Assembly (NCBI RefSeq): GCF_048265165.1 | Contig: NZ_JBLXCD010000005.1 | Coordinates: 62,001 to 126,000, forward strand | Length of the DNA: 64,000 bases | Reading direction: 5' to 3' | From: Oceanospirillum sp048265165 | Lineage (GTDB): Bacteria; Pseudomonadota; Gammaproteobacteria; Pseudomonadales; Halomonadaceae | In this document: positions 1-9,191 of the stretch, piece after piece | Layout: each line of letters begins with the position of its first letter | Numbering within the stretch: the first letter of the stretch is position 1 | The notes under the pieces: generated by a model | What the model was told of the DNA's origin: nothing | The model's input: only the letters and a program-made list of their open reading frames with translations | Databases searched by the model: none | Position numbers and translations under genes: made by a program

Positions 1-1
1 G

Positions 2-1468
2 CCGAACACCGCCACTCCTCTGAATCAACTACAGCTGACCTGTCATTACCGGCAGTTGCCAGACCATCATTATCAGTCTCTGGCACCATCACCACTCAAT
101 AATCCATGGTTGGTTAGCGTCAATCACGATGTGGCGCAAAAGCTGGGGCTGGATCTAAGCTCCCTTAACCCTCAGGAGCTGGCAGAGTTTGCCTGTGGTC
201 AGAAGCTGTTCAAGGGCAGTAAGCCTCTGGCAATGAAATACACAGGGCACCAGTTTGGGGTCTACAATCCGCAACTGGGAGATGGCCGAGGTTTGTTGCT
301 GGGTGAACATCTCGGGCCGGATGGCATATTGAGGGATATTCATCTGAAGGGTGCGGGTAAAACTGCTTACTCCCGGTTTGGGGATGGTCGGGCTGTTTTA
401 CGATCCAGTATTCGGGAGTATCTGGCCAGTGCAGCCATGGCAGGGCTGGGTATCCCAACCACTGAAGCGCTCTGTATTGTGGGCTCCACGGATACCGTAT
501 TGCGAGAAGGCCTTCATCAGCCTTGCGCAACACTACTGCGGGTGACCCCCTGTCATATCCGATTCGGCCACTTTGAACACCTTTACCACAACCGTAAATT
601 CGACGAACTCACCCAGCTGACGAACTACGTGATCCATCGTTATTTCCCCAAGTCAGTCGAAACTGATAACCCCCCGCTTGCACTGATCCGGGAGGTGATT
701 CTCCGTAACGCGACCCTGATCGCCCACTGGCAGGCCTATGGCTTTGTACACGGCGTGATGAACACCGACAACATGTCAATTATCGGTGAAACATTCGACT
801 ACGGCCCCTTTCAGTTTATGGATACTTATAAAGCTGGCCAGGTAAGTAATCACTCTGACTATCAGGGGCGCTTCGCTTTTAAGCGTCAGCCGGACGCCAT
901 GCAGTGGAACCTGCTCTGTTTGGCTCAGTGTTTTATGCCCATGGTATCCAATGATGAAAAAACGGCTCAGTCATTACTGGAAAATGAGGTGCGGCACTTC
1001 TCAAAGCTCTATCAGCAGGAATACCTGACACTGATGCGACAGCGTTTAGGCCTGCAGATATATGAACAACAGTCTGTCGGTCAGCAATCTTCTGTACAGC
1101 AACGAAAAGATGCCGATGATAGCCAGCTGATCGAAGGTCTCTGGCGTCTGCTGGAGGCTCAAAAAACCGATATAACCCTCTTTTTTCGCCTGCTTAGTGA
1201 AGTACCAGCTCGCGAGCAACAGAATAAGCTGGCTAAGATCTGTACCTACCCATCAGCTTTTGAGCTTTGGCTGAGGCAATACCACCAGAGGGTCACAGAA
1301 GACCAACAACCGGAAACGGAGCGCCTGGCTAAAATGCAAAAGGCAAATCCGGTTTACCTGCTCAGGAATCATATGGCTCAGGAAGCAATTGAGCAGGCTG
1401 GAAAAGGCGATATGACACTTATCAATGAGCTGCTGAGGGTGCTGCAGAACCCCTTTAGCTATCAGTAA
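2..1468 (+). CDS. selO: SelO/YdiU-family protein adenylyltransferase, 5' end cut by window edge
   Basis: SelO proteins are pseudokinases that transfer AMP from ATP onto Ser/Thr/Tyr of target proteins. The frame is open to the left edge and family similarity (LAPSPLNNPWLV, LGDGRG, LKGAGKTAYSRFGDGRA, VHGVMNTDNMSI, FDYGPFQFMD, NHSDYQG) begins right at the edge, so the true start lies upstream; the first internal start-like codon is TTG at 56. The HGVMNTDN and DYGPF segments hold the catalytic-loop and metal-binding residues and are intact. The C-terminus stops just after the conserved VLxxPF block, about 20 residues before the place where E. coli YdiU ends in a Cys-Ser-Ser tail, so that redox-linked tail is absent. 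Stop is TAA, so no selenocysteine readthrough. Convergent with the chemoreceptor gene. Confidence 0.93.
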   Translation, partial: PNTATPLNQLQLTCHYRQLPDHHYQSLAPSPLNNPWLVSVNHDVAQKLGLDLSSLNPQELAEFACGQKLFKGSKPLAMKYTGHQFGVYNPQLGDGRGLLLGEHLGPDGILRDIHLKGAGKTAYSRFGDGRAVLRSSIREYLASAAMAGLGIPTTEALCIVGSTDTVLREGLHQPCATLLRVTPCHIRFGHFEHLYHNRKFDELTQLTNYVIHRYFPKSVETDNPPLALIREVILRNATLIAHWQAYGFVHGVMNTDNMSIIGETFDYGPFQFMDTYKAGQVSNHSDYQGRFAFKRQPDAMQWNLLCLAQCFMPMVSNDEKTAQSLLENEVRHFSKLYQQEYLTLMRQRLGLQIYEQQSVGQQSSVQQRKDADDSQLIEGLWRLLEAQKTDITLFFRLLSEVPAREQQNKLAKICTYPSAFELWLRQYHQRVTEDQQPETERLAKMQKANPVYLLRNHMAQEAIEQAGKGDMTLINELLRVLQNPFSYQ

Positions 1469-1497
1469 CAGCAATCTCAGTATGCAAGAGTAGCCAC

Positions 1498-1543
1498 AAA
1501 AAAACCCTCAAAGCTGAGTAACCAGCAAATTGAGGGCGCTTTT
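1498..1543 (-). terminator. Intrinsic terminator of the chemoreceptor gene
   Basis: CCCTCAA at 1505-1511 pairs with TTGAGGG at 1530-1536, with a smaller inner GCTG/CAGC pairing. On the minus strand the stem is followed by seven T. On the plus strand the tail is only CGCTTTT, so it may also stop selO less efficiently. Confidence 0.75.
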
Positions 1544-1599
1544 AAACACAGATTACCTAAACAGCGTTATTTCAGACAGCGTGTGCTGGTGGAGAAGTA

Positions 1600-3711
1600 C
1601 TACACCTTAAGACGGCTCAGCTGCTCATCCAGCAAACCAACAACCTGGGTCAGCTCCTGCCGGACACCATCAATCATATGGGCCTGATCGTTCAGCTCCT
1701 TCGCTGTGTCACCTATGCCGACAACACTTTGGCTGATTTCGTGATTCACCTGGCTTTGCTCTTCAGCTGCCGACGCCACCTGTACCGTATTGTCAGCAAT
1801 GAGATTAACCTGAGTAGCCAGCTCTTTCAGGCTATCAACACTCTCAGCAATACTTTGGGTCGTTTCTTCTGAGCGGCTCTTATTTGCTTCAATCTGCTCT
1901 ACTGCTTCAGCAACGTTGCTTTGTAAGCGTTTCACCAGCTCATTGATTTCTTCTGTAGACTTCTGAGTATTCGCAGCGAGCGTACGAACCTCATCAGCTA
2001 CAACAGCAAAGCCACGTCCCTGATCTCCGGCACGGGCTGCTTCAATCGCCGCATTCAGGGCAAGTAAGTTTGTCTGCTCAGCAATATCCGAGATGGTATT
2101 TACGATCTGGTTAATATCATCACTCCGGGCTGATACTTTGGCGATACGCTGACTATTCTCAGCCATAGCCTGAGCAATGGTCTGCACCTGTTCAACGCTG
2201 TGATCAAAGCTTGCCTGAGTGCTTTGCAGAATTTTCTCTGAAACCTGAGTACCTTCAGCACTGGTGGAAGCAAGGCGCGCAACTTCAGCACTGGTTGAGG
2301 CCATCTCCTCCATTGCAGTGGCCACACTATCCGTTTCAGCGGTTTGCCGGGCGATGGTCTCTGAGGTGATGGTCGTGGCTTCACTCAGCAGGTTTGTTTG
2401 TTTCTGCACCTGCAAGCTTTGCTCCTGTAACGCAAGAATCATATCCCGAAGCTTAGCAATAAACTGGTTAATCCCCTGGCCTATTTCAATCAATTCCCGA
2501 TGGTTTTCAACCTTAAGTGTCTGTGTCAGATCACCATCAGCACTACTAAGGTTAAGAACACGCTCACGCATCTGATTCAAAGGACGCGTAATCGTACCAA
2601 CAAAAATAATGATGGCCGCTACAGCTAAGCCAATAATGACCAATGAAAATACCAGCAAGGTTCCTTGGGTATTACGTACATCTTCCAGCAGGTCGGCTTT
2701 AAGCTGATTAACTCCGGCAAAAGCCACAGATTCAGGCACCGTTAATATCAGTCTCCATTGAGTATCCGGTGCTTCAATATGAACCGGCTGATCTGCAATT
2801 AATAACTGGTTATACCTGAAAATTTCACCATTTTTCCCTTGAATAGCATCTGAGAAACCTTGACTGGCTTCCGTAAGCGGGCGAGAAAGCTTATCAGCAT
2901 ACTCGCTACTGGCCACAATGCGTCCCTTAGCTGTGATCAGGTGCAGTTGCGCCCGTCCATCAAATAACGTTGAAGACATCTCTTCCATCATTTTCTGTAA
3001 AACAGGCAAGTTAATATCTGAGCCAGCAACCCCGACAAACTGCCCTTTACGCACCAGAGGTGTTACCAAGCTTGTCATCAGGACTTCATTACCGGGCTCT
3101 ATCTCATAAAGGTAAGGCTCTACGATGCATGGCTTATTGGTTTCGTAACTACACAGATACCATTCAGACTCCCGGTCCCCTAAATCATTGAGCGTCTCCG
3201 AATACTTAGAATCCGGCTCATCAGTGACGTAGTGCGTCAACGCACCGGCCTCACGAACCCAATAAGTCTCCAAAGTCCCTATCACCGTGGTGTGATCGCC
3301 TGTTCCAAGCATTTCGGCATCATCATCACCGTAACCATTTTTCTCAAACTGAATATAAGAGGAACTGACCAGAGGATTCGCCTCAAGAGCCTGGCGTACC
3401 ATTATCTGGACCTCATCACGACTCATCCGCTTACCGGGATCATCCAGGCCTGCGCTAACAATTCGGTTCATTGTAACCGGCGTATCAAAGGCCCGGTTCA
3501 TGTAGCTGCTGACCTCAGTACTGACACTGTATGAAGCCTGTCTGAGAATGCTGAAAACCCGCTCACGACTGGATGCCGAAATCTGACTGACAACCTCATC
3601 AGAAGTATGCTTCATACCGCTACTGGCAACCCATGACAGTCCACCTAAAGCGAGTGCAAGCAGTAGCAAAGAGAACAAAAGCAGTTTATTTCGTAACGAC
3701 CATGTTTTCAT
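1600..3711 (-). CDS. Methyl-accepting chemotaxis protein with Cache sensor
   Basis: Transmembrane chemoreceptor that signals to CheA/CheW and flagella. Order: TM1 near residues 8-28, a large periplasmic double-Cache-type sensor to about residue 340, TM2 with an Ile/Leu/Val run, a HAMP linker beginning TRPLNQMR, then a long coiled-coil signalling domain with the conserved hairpin tip (EQTNLLALNAAIEAARAG, GRGFAVVADEVR). No CheR/CheB-recruiting pentapeptide at the C-terminus (ends LSRLKV). I chose ATG at 3711 (protein starts MKTWSLRNK) because GAG lies about 10 bases upstream; ATG at 3726 and TTG at 3732 are in frame but have no better ribosome site. About 703 residues. Ligand is not predictable from what I can see. 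Confidence 0.95.
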   Translation of the reverse strand: MKTWSLRNKLLLFSLLLLALALGGLSWVASSGMKHTSDEVVSQISASSRERVFSILRQASYSVSTEVSSYMNRAFDTPVTMNRIVSAGLDDPGKRMSRDEVQIMVRQALEANPLVSSSYIQFEKNGYGDDDAEMLGTGDHTTVIGTLETYWVREAGALTHYVTDEPDSKYSETLNDLGDRESEWYLCSYETNKPCIVEPYLYEIEPGNEVLMTSLVTPLVRKGQFVGVAGSDINLPVLQKMMEEMSSTLFDGRAQLHLITAKGRIVASSEYADKLSRPLTEASQGFSDAIQGKNGEIFRYNQLLIADQPVHIEAPDTQWRLILTVPESVAFAGVNQLKADLLEDVRNTQGTLLVFSLVIIGLAVAAIIIFVGTITRPLNQMRERVLNLSSADGDLTQTLKVENHRELIEIGQGINQFIAKLRDMILALQEQSLQVQKQTNLLSEATTITSETIARQTAETDSVATAMEEMASTSAEVARLASTSAEGTQVSEKILQSTQASFDHSVEQVQTIAQAMAENSQRIAKVSARSDDINQIVNTISDIAEQTNLLALNAAIEAARAGDQGRGFAVVADEVRTLAANTQKSTEEINELVKRLQSNVAEAVEQIEANKSRSEETTQSIAESVDSLKELATQVNLIADNTVQVASAAEEQSQVNHEISQSVVGIGDTAKELNDQAHMIDGVRQELTQVVGLLDEQLSRLKV

Positions 3712-3732
3712 AGATAGGGATCTCATTAGCAA

Positions 3733-4057
3733 TCAGGATTATTCACTACGCAGGGTCAGAATCGTATTTAGCGCAGTCAGGTTCGTAGTCAACACCATCA
3801 AAATACATAACATTGTGGAGGCAAGGTATATTCACTATATCTAAAAAATAGCATTGCAAACCAAAGCTCTTATAAAGCTTAGCAGTTGATTATGACTTTG
3901 CTGTTAACTAAGCATATAAACCATGACAGTTCGCTTGAAGAGGCCTGCTAAGAAAGCATAATTATTACGAACACATAGCTATTGTGGACAACAGATCAAA
4001 CAGAATAGGTGGGAATAGATATGAGAATAGGTGGTTGTATCTAAGAATATCAAAAAC
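3733..4057. other. Non-coding gap upstream of the chemoreceptor gene
   Basis: About 325 bases, AT-rich, with no convincing gene. It must hold the chemoreceptor promoter but I could not fit a clear sigma-70 or sigma-28 box. An 11-base direct repeat AGAATAGGTGG occurs at 4002-4012 and 4024-4034, of unknown meaning. Confidence 0.5.
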
Positions 4058-4091
4058 GAAAAAGCCCGCTAACTCATTGAGTTAGCGGGCT
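4058..4091 (-). terminator. Terminator of tRNA-Ser
   Basis: A perfect 14-base inverted repeat (AGCCCGCTAACTCA at 4063-4076 with its complement at 4078-4091) followed on the minus strand by five T. It sits 10 bases past the CCA end of the tRNA gene. Confidence 0.9.
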
Positions 4092-4101
4092 TTAGAATTC
4101 G

Positions 4102-4189
4102 TGGCGGAGAGGGAGGGGTTCGAACCCTCGATACCTTGCGGTATACACACTTTCCAGGCGTGCGCCTTCGACCACTCGGCCACCTCTCC
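4102..4189 (-). tRNA. tRNA-Ser (anticodon GGA)
   Basis: 88 bases with encoded CCA. Reverse complement starts GGAGAGGTGGCCGAG and ends CTCTCCGCCA; the anticodon loop reads CTGGAAA giving GGA, with the long variable arm typical of class II serine tRNA and a GGTTCGAA T-loop. It reads TCC and TCT codons. Single-gene transcription unit with its own promoter and terminator. Confidence 0.97.
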
Positions 4190-4235
4190 ACAATATCTTG
4201 GCTGAACAACTACAGTCGCTCAACAGATGGCGCGT

Positions 4236-4264
4236 ATTATAGGGATGCGCTCTACCCAGAGCAA
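4236..4264 (-). promoter_or_regulatory. Promoter of tRNA-Ser with GC-rich discriminator
   Basis: On the minus strand TATAAT (complement of 4236-4241) lies 17 bases after TTGCTC (complement of 4259-4264). The bases right after the -10 are ACGCGCC, a GC-rich discriminator like those of stable-RNA promoters under stringent control. The -35 match is partial. Confidence 0.7.
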
Positions 4265-4349
4265 GACTTTTTTAAGTTTTTTTATAACTTTTTTATAAAT
4301 CTCAAGCACTTACCCATCAATAAAACCAGCACTGGCTCTATGCAAAACC

Positions 4350-4802
4350 TCAGCTATCCAGTGCGACATAATCACCTGTATAACGAACGGCAAGCACATT
4401 ACCCTGACTGATTTCTGCCACTATAGGCAAGCGGCCCCGCCCTTTGCTTTGCACCTGATCTATCAAGGCAGCACTACCCTCCGGGTCAGGACAAAAGCAA
4501 CGGACAACAAAATCAGAAGTCACGGGAGCAAAAAAATCGATCGTGCCGGTTTTAACCACAGCACTTCGCTCAAGATCTGCTTCTATCAAAAGCAGAGTTG
4601 TCAGTGCCCAGCCCGCCAATGTGCAAAGGCTACTGATCGAACCGCCAAACCCTGTGCCTTTATCATTCAGGTTAGGTGACAGGGAAACATGAAAACACAC
4701 TTCATTGTTCTCAAAGGTTACCCGGTTCAGCCCCAGATGATTTACCAGAGGAATAGATGCTTTTACATGGTCTAAAAATTGATCAACCCGAACCTGATGC
4801 AC
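4350..4802 (-). CDS. YiiD-type hot-dog thioesterase domain protein
   Basis: Matches the putative thioesterase domain found at the C-terminus of E. coli YiiD (TIGR02447-like), here as a stand-alone 150-residue protein. The signature region NDKGTGFGGSISSLC, followed by a helix GWALTTLLL, is the hot-dog helix and likely acyl-CoA site. GTG start at 4802 is supported by AGGAG six bases upstream. Next to a nitroreductase gene on the same strand 51 bases upstream, so the two may be cotranscribed. Acyl-CoA substrate unknown. Confidence 0.8.
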   Translation of the reverse strand: MHQVRVDQFLDHVKASIPLVNHLGLNRVTFENNEVCFHVSLSPNLNDKGTGFGGSISSLCTLAGWALTTLLLIEADLERSAVVKTGTIDFFAPVTSDFVVRCFCPDPEGSAALIDQVQSKGRGRLPIVAEISQGNVLAVRYTGDYVALDS

Positions 4803-4853
4803 TGCTCACTCCTGTTTTGTCACTGTATTATCTTTCTTTGAAGAGGCCCGATA

Positions 4854-5414
4854 TCAATTCCAGCGCTCGACAAAATCTTCAGTATTGTGCTCAGGAAGAG
4901 GTTTATTACGGCCTTCCACATCACCAATGTAGAGATAACCAACGATCTGATCTTCACCTTCAAGACCCAGCTCCTGATTCACGACAGGATCAAACGCCAC
5001 ATCACCGGTACGCCAGATCGCCCCCAAATTCTTTGCGTAAGCCGCCAGCACCATGTTCTGTGCAGCTGCTCCGGCAGAAAGCACCTGTTCAATAACGGGA
5101 ACTTTCGGGTGGTCCTCTGTAACCTTAGCGATTACAGCGATAATCAAAGGCGCTCTTAATGTCATCATGCGCACCTTATTTTGCTGGGTTTCATCTGCCT
5201 GCGGGTTACGAGCCATCAGCCCACGAAAAAAGATCTCCCCCAGACGTTCGCGCCCGGCACCGGAAAATTCGATAAAGCGCCATGGACGGATACAGCCATG
5301 ATCAGGGGCCCGTAAGGCAGCCTGATAGATAAACTCCAGCGTGTCAGCATCTGGCAGTTCACCGGCCAGCTTAGGATGAGAATTTCGATTTAAAAGTAAA
5401 GTATCAGCTTGCAT
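4854..5414 (-). CDS. ydjA: YdjA-type FMN nitroreductase
   Basis: Small FMN-dependent NAD(P)H oxidoreductase of the nitroreductase fold, close to E. coli YdjA in length (186 against 183 residues). Features: LLNRNSHPKL near the N-terminus (FMN phosphate side), APDHGCIRPWRF, SAGAAAQNMVLAAYAKNLG and the C-terminal GYLYIGDVEG strand. ATG at 5414 chosen because TGAGG stands seven bases upstream; an upstream in-frame extension to 5489 lacks family similarity. The physiological acceptor is unknown; family members reduce nitroaromatics and quinones in vitro. Confidence 0.88.
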   Translation of the reverse strand: MQADTLLLNRNSHPKLAGELPDADTLEFIYQAALRAPDHGCIRPWRFIEFSGAGRERLGEIFFRGLMARNPQADETQQNKVRMMTLRAPLIIAVIAKVTEDHPKVPVIEQVLSAGAAAQNMVLAAYAKNLGAIWRTGDVAFDPVVNQELGLEGEDQIVGYLYIGDVEGRNKPLPEHNTEDFVERWN

Positions 5415-5597
5415 ATAAACCTCATTTTTCGACCCAATAGATGCATACATCCTACTGGTATAAAGCGTCCATAAAGTGACAATAACCACTCTGATAAGTT
5501 GTATTCTGGCTTATTTTCAAGCCATTAAAACCAGCATAGAGCTTACCAGCAATACAGGTTATGATGCCAAGATCTGAGTCTTTAAGGAAACATTGAC

Positions 5598-6383
5598 ATG
5601 GTTCTGTCCACTTTGGCACTTGTTGGTATTATACAGCTCTTCCTGCTGCTGGCAGGAGGCATATTCTTTCTCTTTTTACATACCCGCTTTCTGAAAAAAC
5701 AGATCCGTATTCTTCGCGGCGAAGATCAGAGTGAGTCAGATACTGTACCACCTCCAATCGCCGCAATGACGGAAAGCCATGAAGCCGGTCCCTCCATCAA
5801 TATGCCGGAAGAACATGACTCCCAGGCACTCGCCCCGGAAGAAGAAATACAACCATCAGCCTCACTGGAAGCATCAACGGATCAATCGCCAAAAATGGAG
5901 GGGGAGGGTTTTATTCCGGTTAGTCCCAATTTAAGCGAAGAAGACTCTGTCAAAGTTACCGGGGAGATTAGTGAACTGCGAAATATGCTCAATGAGAAGC
6001 TTTTGCTAACGGCAAATTTACGCAAACTGATCGAAGGGTTGCTTGAAAACCCAGCCAACGCCGAGAGTACCGCTGACATCGCAGAGCAACAGAATAGCTC
6101 GCTACTCGACTTAGAGGAATATATTAAGCTGAGTCGCAAAGAAGCCGCTGCTGTCGAAGAGAAAATAATGCATTACCGCGACCAGCTGACAAAGGCCAAG
6201 GTATTATTAAGCCGTTATAAAGAGCAGCATGAACAGGACATAATACAGCTGAAAGAAGAACATGACGCATTAATCGGTCAATCTGCAGAAGCCAAGCCAG
6301 AAGCATCAGAGGCCGCAGCCACCTCGGAACCCGAAGAGCAGGTACACCAGGAAGCCCGTCCTCAAACAGATAAACTGGAATAA
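5598..6383 (+). CDS. Membrane-anchored coiled-coil protein of unknown function
   Basis: I do not recognise a named family. 261 residues: a single N-terminal hydrophobic helix (residues 5-28) followed by a basic stop-transfer (FLKKQIR), an acidic low-complexity linker rich in Glu, Pro and Ser (about 40-125), then two heptad-rich helices (about 120-150 and 165-225), ending in an acidic Ala/Glu tail. This suggests an inner-membrane protein with a cytoplasmic coiled coil. AAGGAAA ribosome site before ATG 5598. Transcribed toward queF, so it is a single-gene unit. Confidence 0.75.
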   Translation: MVLSTLALVGIIQLFLLLAGGIFFLFLHTRFLKKQIRILRGEDQSESDTVPPPIAAMTESHEAGPSINMPEEHDSQALAPEEEIQPSASLEASTDQSPKMEGEGFIPVSPNLSEEDSVKVTGEISELRNMLNEKLLLTANLRKLIEGLLENPANAESTADIAEQQNSSLLDLEEYIKLSRKEAAAVEEKIMHYRDQLTKAKVLLSRYKEQHEQDIIQLKEEHDALIGQSAEAKPEASEAAATSEPEEQVHQEARPQTDKLE

Positions 6384-6498
6384 TTTCTTTCGGGGTGCCC
6401 CAGGCACAGGATACAAATACCAGAAAAATACAAAATGCCGGTAAAAAGATTTTATTCTTTAAATTACCGGCCTTTCCTGCATCTTAACGCCAACAGAA

Positions 6499-7374
6499 CT
6501 ATTGTCGGACAAAACGCCGATTTTCCAAATCCGGGCGATTCGAAGAACGCCACGGATTAATATCCAGACCACCCCGGCGGGTATAACGTGCGACCACCGT
6601 CAACTCTTCCGGTTTGCAGCGCTGACTGAGATCCACAAACATACGCTCAACACACTGTTCGTGGAAATCATTGTGCTGACGGAAAGAGACAATATAAGCC
6701 AGAAGCCCTGCTTTATCGATCTTCTTACCAATATAACTGATCTCAACCGTTGCCCAGTCCGGCTGACCGGTTACCGGACAGTTAGAGCGTAGCAGATGGC
6801 TGTAAAGTGTCTCCTCAACAATGAGGTCACTCTGATTCCTCAGTAGCGTAGGCTCCGGATGGTAATGACTGACCTCAATATCCAGACCATCGATACAGCG
6901 GCCTTTGGGCTCGACAACCTGAAGTGCTGTTGCACCATCCAGATCATGTAACTCCACAACCACCAGCCCTCCAGCAGCCGCTGACAGGTCCTTTTCCAGA
7001 ATCGACTGAAGCTCCTGACGACCTGATAACCTAGTCTGGTTAAAGGAATTGAGATAAAGCTTGAAGGATTTGGACTCAATAATATTTTCCGAATCCGCCG
7101 GAATACGGAATACTGCAATCGCGACTTCCGGCTTGCCCTTGGCGTTCAACCATGACAGTTCAAAGGCGTTCCAGATATCCTGACCAAAGAAGGGCAAGCG
7201 CCCCTCTTCAACCCCTAGCTGCTCAAGAGCGATCTCATCACGTTTCGGCTGGCGGGGAATCGGAAAAAGCAGACTAGCATCATACTGATCCACATACTGG
7301 GTTTTCCTACCCAATTGAGAAGCCTCTGGACTGGCTTTCTCATGCCTATGCACTTGTTCTGAATCACTCATCAT
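6499..7374 (-). CDS. queF: NADPH-dependent 7-cyano-7-deazaguanine reductase QueF
   Basis: Reduces the nitrile preQ0 to the amine preQ1, a late step before queuosine is put into tRNA. This is the long bimodular (YqcD-type) form, 291 residues. The QueF signature ESKSFKLYLNSFNQT is in the N-terminal half (NADPH side), the nucleophilic Cys is in SNCPVTGQPDWA, and the Glu of FHEQC binds the substrate. Ends ENRRFVRQ as in the family. Two ATG codons stand in tandem at the start; the first abuts the yadH stop (TAA-ATG), so translation is coupled to the ABC transporter genes. No other queuosine gene is in the window. Confidence 0.97.
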   Translation of the reverse strand: MMSDSEQVHRHEKASPEASQLGRKTQYVDQYDASLLFPIPRQPKRDEIALEQLGVEEGRLPFFGQDIWNAFELSWLNAKGKPEVAIAVFRIPADSENIIESKSFKLYLNSFNQTRLSGRQELQSILEKDLSAAAGGLVVVELHDLDGATALQVVEPKGRCIDGLDIEVSHYHPEPTLLRNQSDLIVEETLYSHLLRSNCPVTGQPDWATVEISYIGKKIDKAGLLAYIVSFRQHNDFHEQCVERMFVDLSQRCKPEELTVVARYTRRGGLDINPWRSSNRPDLENRRFVRQ

Positions 7375-8148
7375 TTAACTCCGGATTCCTTTACCTTTAT
7401 TGAGCAGAGTCAGACAGAGGGTAAACATCGCCACAATAAAGACAGTAACGGCGGACAGAGCGTAGACCACATCAATATCCGACACACCAAGAATGCCGTA
7501 ACGGAAGGTGTTCACCATGTAGAGAATCGGGTTCAGCATGGAAACACCCTGCCAAAAGTCCGGCAGCAAAGAGATGGAGTAAAACACCCCTCCCAGATAA
7601 GTCAGCGGCGTCAGAATAAAGGTCGGTACGATGGAGATATCATCGAAACTGCGGGCAAACATGGCGTTCGCAAAACCGCCCAGGGCAAACAAAATAGAAG
7701 TCATCAGCACCACCAGAATAGTGATCCAAATGTTGTGCAGATGCAGGTCTGTAAAGAACAGGGAGAGGATTGTTACGATAAAACCTACAGTCAGACCCCG
7801 TGCGACACCTCCCAGTACAAAGCCAGTCAAAATGATCCAGTTTGGCGTCGGGGAAACCAGCAACTCCTCAATACTCTTCTGAAAACGTGCACCATAAAAG
7901 GATGACACCACGTTGGAGTAGGAATTAGTAATCACCGACATCATGATCAGACCGGGTACAATAAACTGCATATAGGAGAAGCCTCCCATCTCACCAATCC
8001 GGCTACCGATCAGATTACCAAAGATGACGAAATAAAGCGTCATCGTGATCGCTGGAGGCAGCAGTGTCTGAGCCCAGATACGGGTAAATCGGCTGATCTC
8101 TTTTTGGAGAATGGTGGTAAACGCAATCCAATATTCCTGAACACTCAT
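7375..8148 (-). CDS. yadH: ABC-2 type transporter permease (YadH family)
   Basis: 257 residues with six predicted membrane helices in the ABC-2 membrane domain: LPPAITMTLYFVIFGNLIG, the amphipathic FQKSIEELLVSPTPN loop that contacts the ATPase, and the GGVFYSISLLPDFWQ segment typical of YadH. Forms an exporter with the ATPase encoded just upstream; the substrate is unknown. Start codon ATG at 8148 abuts the yadG stop codon, and its own stop abuts queF, giving a three-gene operon. Confidence 0.93.
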   Translation of the reverse strand: MSVQEYWIAFTTILQKEISRFTRIWAQTLLPPAITMTLYFVIFGNLIGSRIGEMGGFSYMQFIVPGLIMMSVITNSYSNVVSSFYGARFQKSIEELLVSPTPNWIILTGFVLGGVARGLTVGFIVTILSLFFTDLHLHNIWITILVVLMTSILFALGGFANAMFARSFDDISIVPTFILTPLTYLGGVFYSISLLPDFWQGVSMLNPILYMVNTFRYGILGVSDIDVVYALSAVTVFIVAMFTLCLTLLNKGKGIRS

Positions 8149-9123
8149 TTATGCAGACACCTTATCTTTTTGATCGGACTTCTGATTTGCAGCATTCTGT
8201 TTGTTACGATCCTGCTCCACCAGCTCCACAAACAACTCTTCAAGCCGGTTCGACTTGGTTCGCATAGAGCTGATACCAATACCGACCGTGTTCAACTGAA
8301 CAAACACATCATTCAGGTGCTGGCCACGCTGCATCACCACCTCAAAACTGCGCTCATCAAGCAGCTGGGTTTCAAAGCCTTCAATCTGAGGTGCCTGAGT
8401 CAGTGTTTCTACCGTATCCATAATGAAGACCTCGGTATTCAGTTGCTGCAGCAGTGCTTTAATCGTAGTGTTCTTCACAATATCACCCTGATCAATAATG
8501 GCGATATTACGGCACAGACTTTCAGCCTCTTCCAGGTAGTGAGTGGTGAGGATAATTGTGGTGCCTTCCTCACGGTTGATCTTCTTGATGAACTCCCACA
8601 TGGAACGGCGCAGCTCAATATCAACACCGGCAGTCGGCTCATCCAGAATCAGCAGGCGAGGCTTGTGAATCAAAGCCCGTGCAATCATAAGTCGACGCTT
8701 CATACCGCCTGACAACATACGCGCAGCATTATCGCGCTTATCCCACAAGCCTAACTCTTTCAGAAACGTCTCCGTCCGAGCTTTGGCTTCTGCACGCGGG
8801 ATTCCGTAATAACCCGCCTGACTCAGGACAATATCCTTCACCTTCTCAAATTGATTAAAATTAAATTCCTGAGGCACAACCCCCAGAAAACGCTTCGCTT
8901 TGGAAAAATCCTTATCAATATCAACACCAAAAATCGAAACGCTGCCTTCCGACTTATTTACCAGAGAGCTGACAATGCCGAGAGTCGTGGACTTGCCTGC
9001 GCCGTTGGGCCCAAGCAGAGCAAAAAAATCCCCTTGTTCAACATCCAGGTCAATACCTTTCAGGGCAACAAAACCGTTGCCGTACACCTTTTTCAGGCCC
9101 CGTATGGAGAGTGCTTTGGTCAT
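8149..9123 (-). CDS. yadG: ABC transporter ATP-binding protein (YadG family)
   Basis: Cytoplasmic ATPase partner of YadH. Walker A GPNGAGKST, signature LSGGMKRRL, Walker B RLLILDEPTAGVD and H-loop LTTHYLEEAE are all intact, so it should hydrolyse ATP. A C-terminal stretch ends in an Asn/Lys/Gln-rich tail. ATG at 9123 preferred: AAAGGTG lies 8 bases upstream and family similarity starts at once; a 13-residue upstream extension is possible but not needed. First gene of yadG-yadH-queF. Confidence 0.94.
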   Translation of the reverse strand: MTKALSIRGLKKVYGNGFVALKGIDLDVEQGDFFALLGPNGAGKSTTLGIVSSLVNKSEGSVSIFGVDIDKDFSKAKRFLGVVPQEFNFNQFEKVKDIVLSQAGYYGIPRAEAKARTETFLKELGLWDKRDNAARMLSGGMKRRLMIARALIHKPRLLILDEPTAGVDIELRRSMWEFIKKINREEGTTIILTTHYLEEAESLCRNIAIIDQGDIVKNTTIKALLQQLNTEVFIMDTVETLTQAPQIEGFETQLLDERSFEVVMQRGQHLNDVFVQLNTVGIGISSMRTKSNRLEELFVELVEQDRNKQNAANQKSDQKDKVSA

Positions 9124-9191
9124 TAAGAACACCTTTTGAAAATTCAGTGCGCTGACAGGCATAAAAGCTAAACCTGCAGAAATAGGGAGCG

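Noticed and set aside
1469..1500. Selenocysteine readthrough at the end of selO
   Set aside because: The stop is TAA, not TGA, and the downstream sequence does not restore the Cys/Sec-Ser-Ser tail.
4136..4411. Open frame across tRNA-Ser and its promoter
   Set aside because: Overlaps the tRNA and the end of the thioesterase gene, and the translation looks random.
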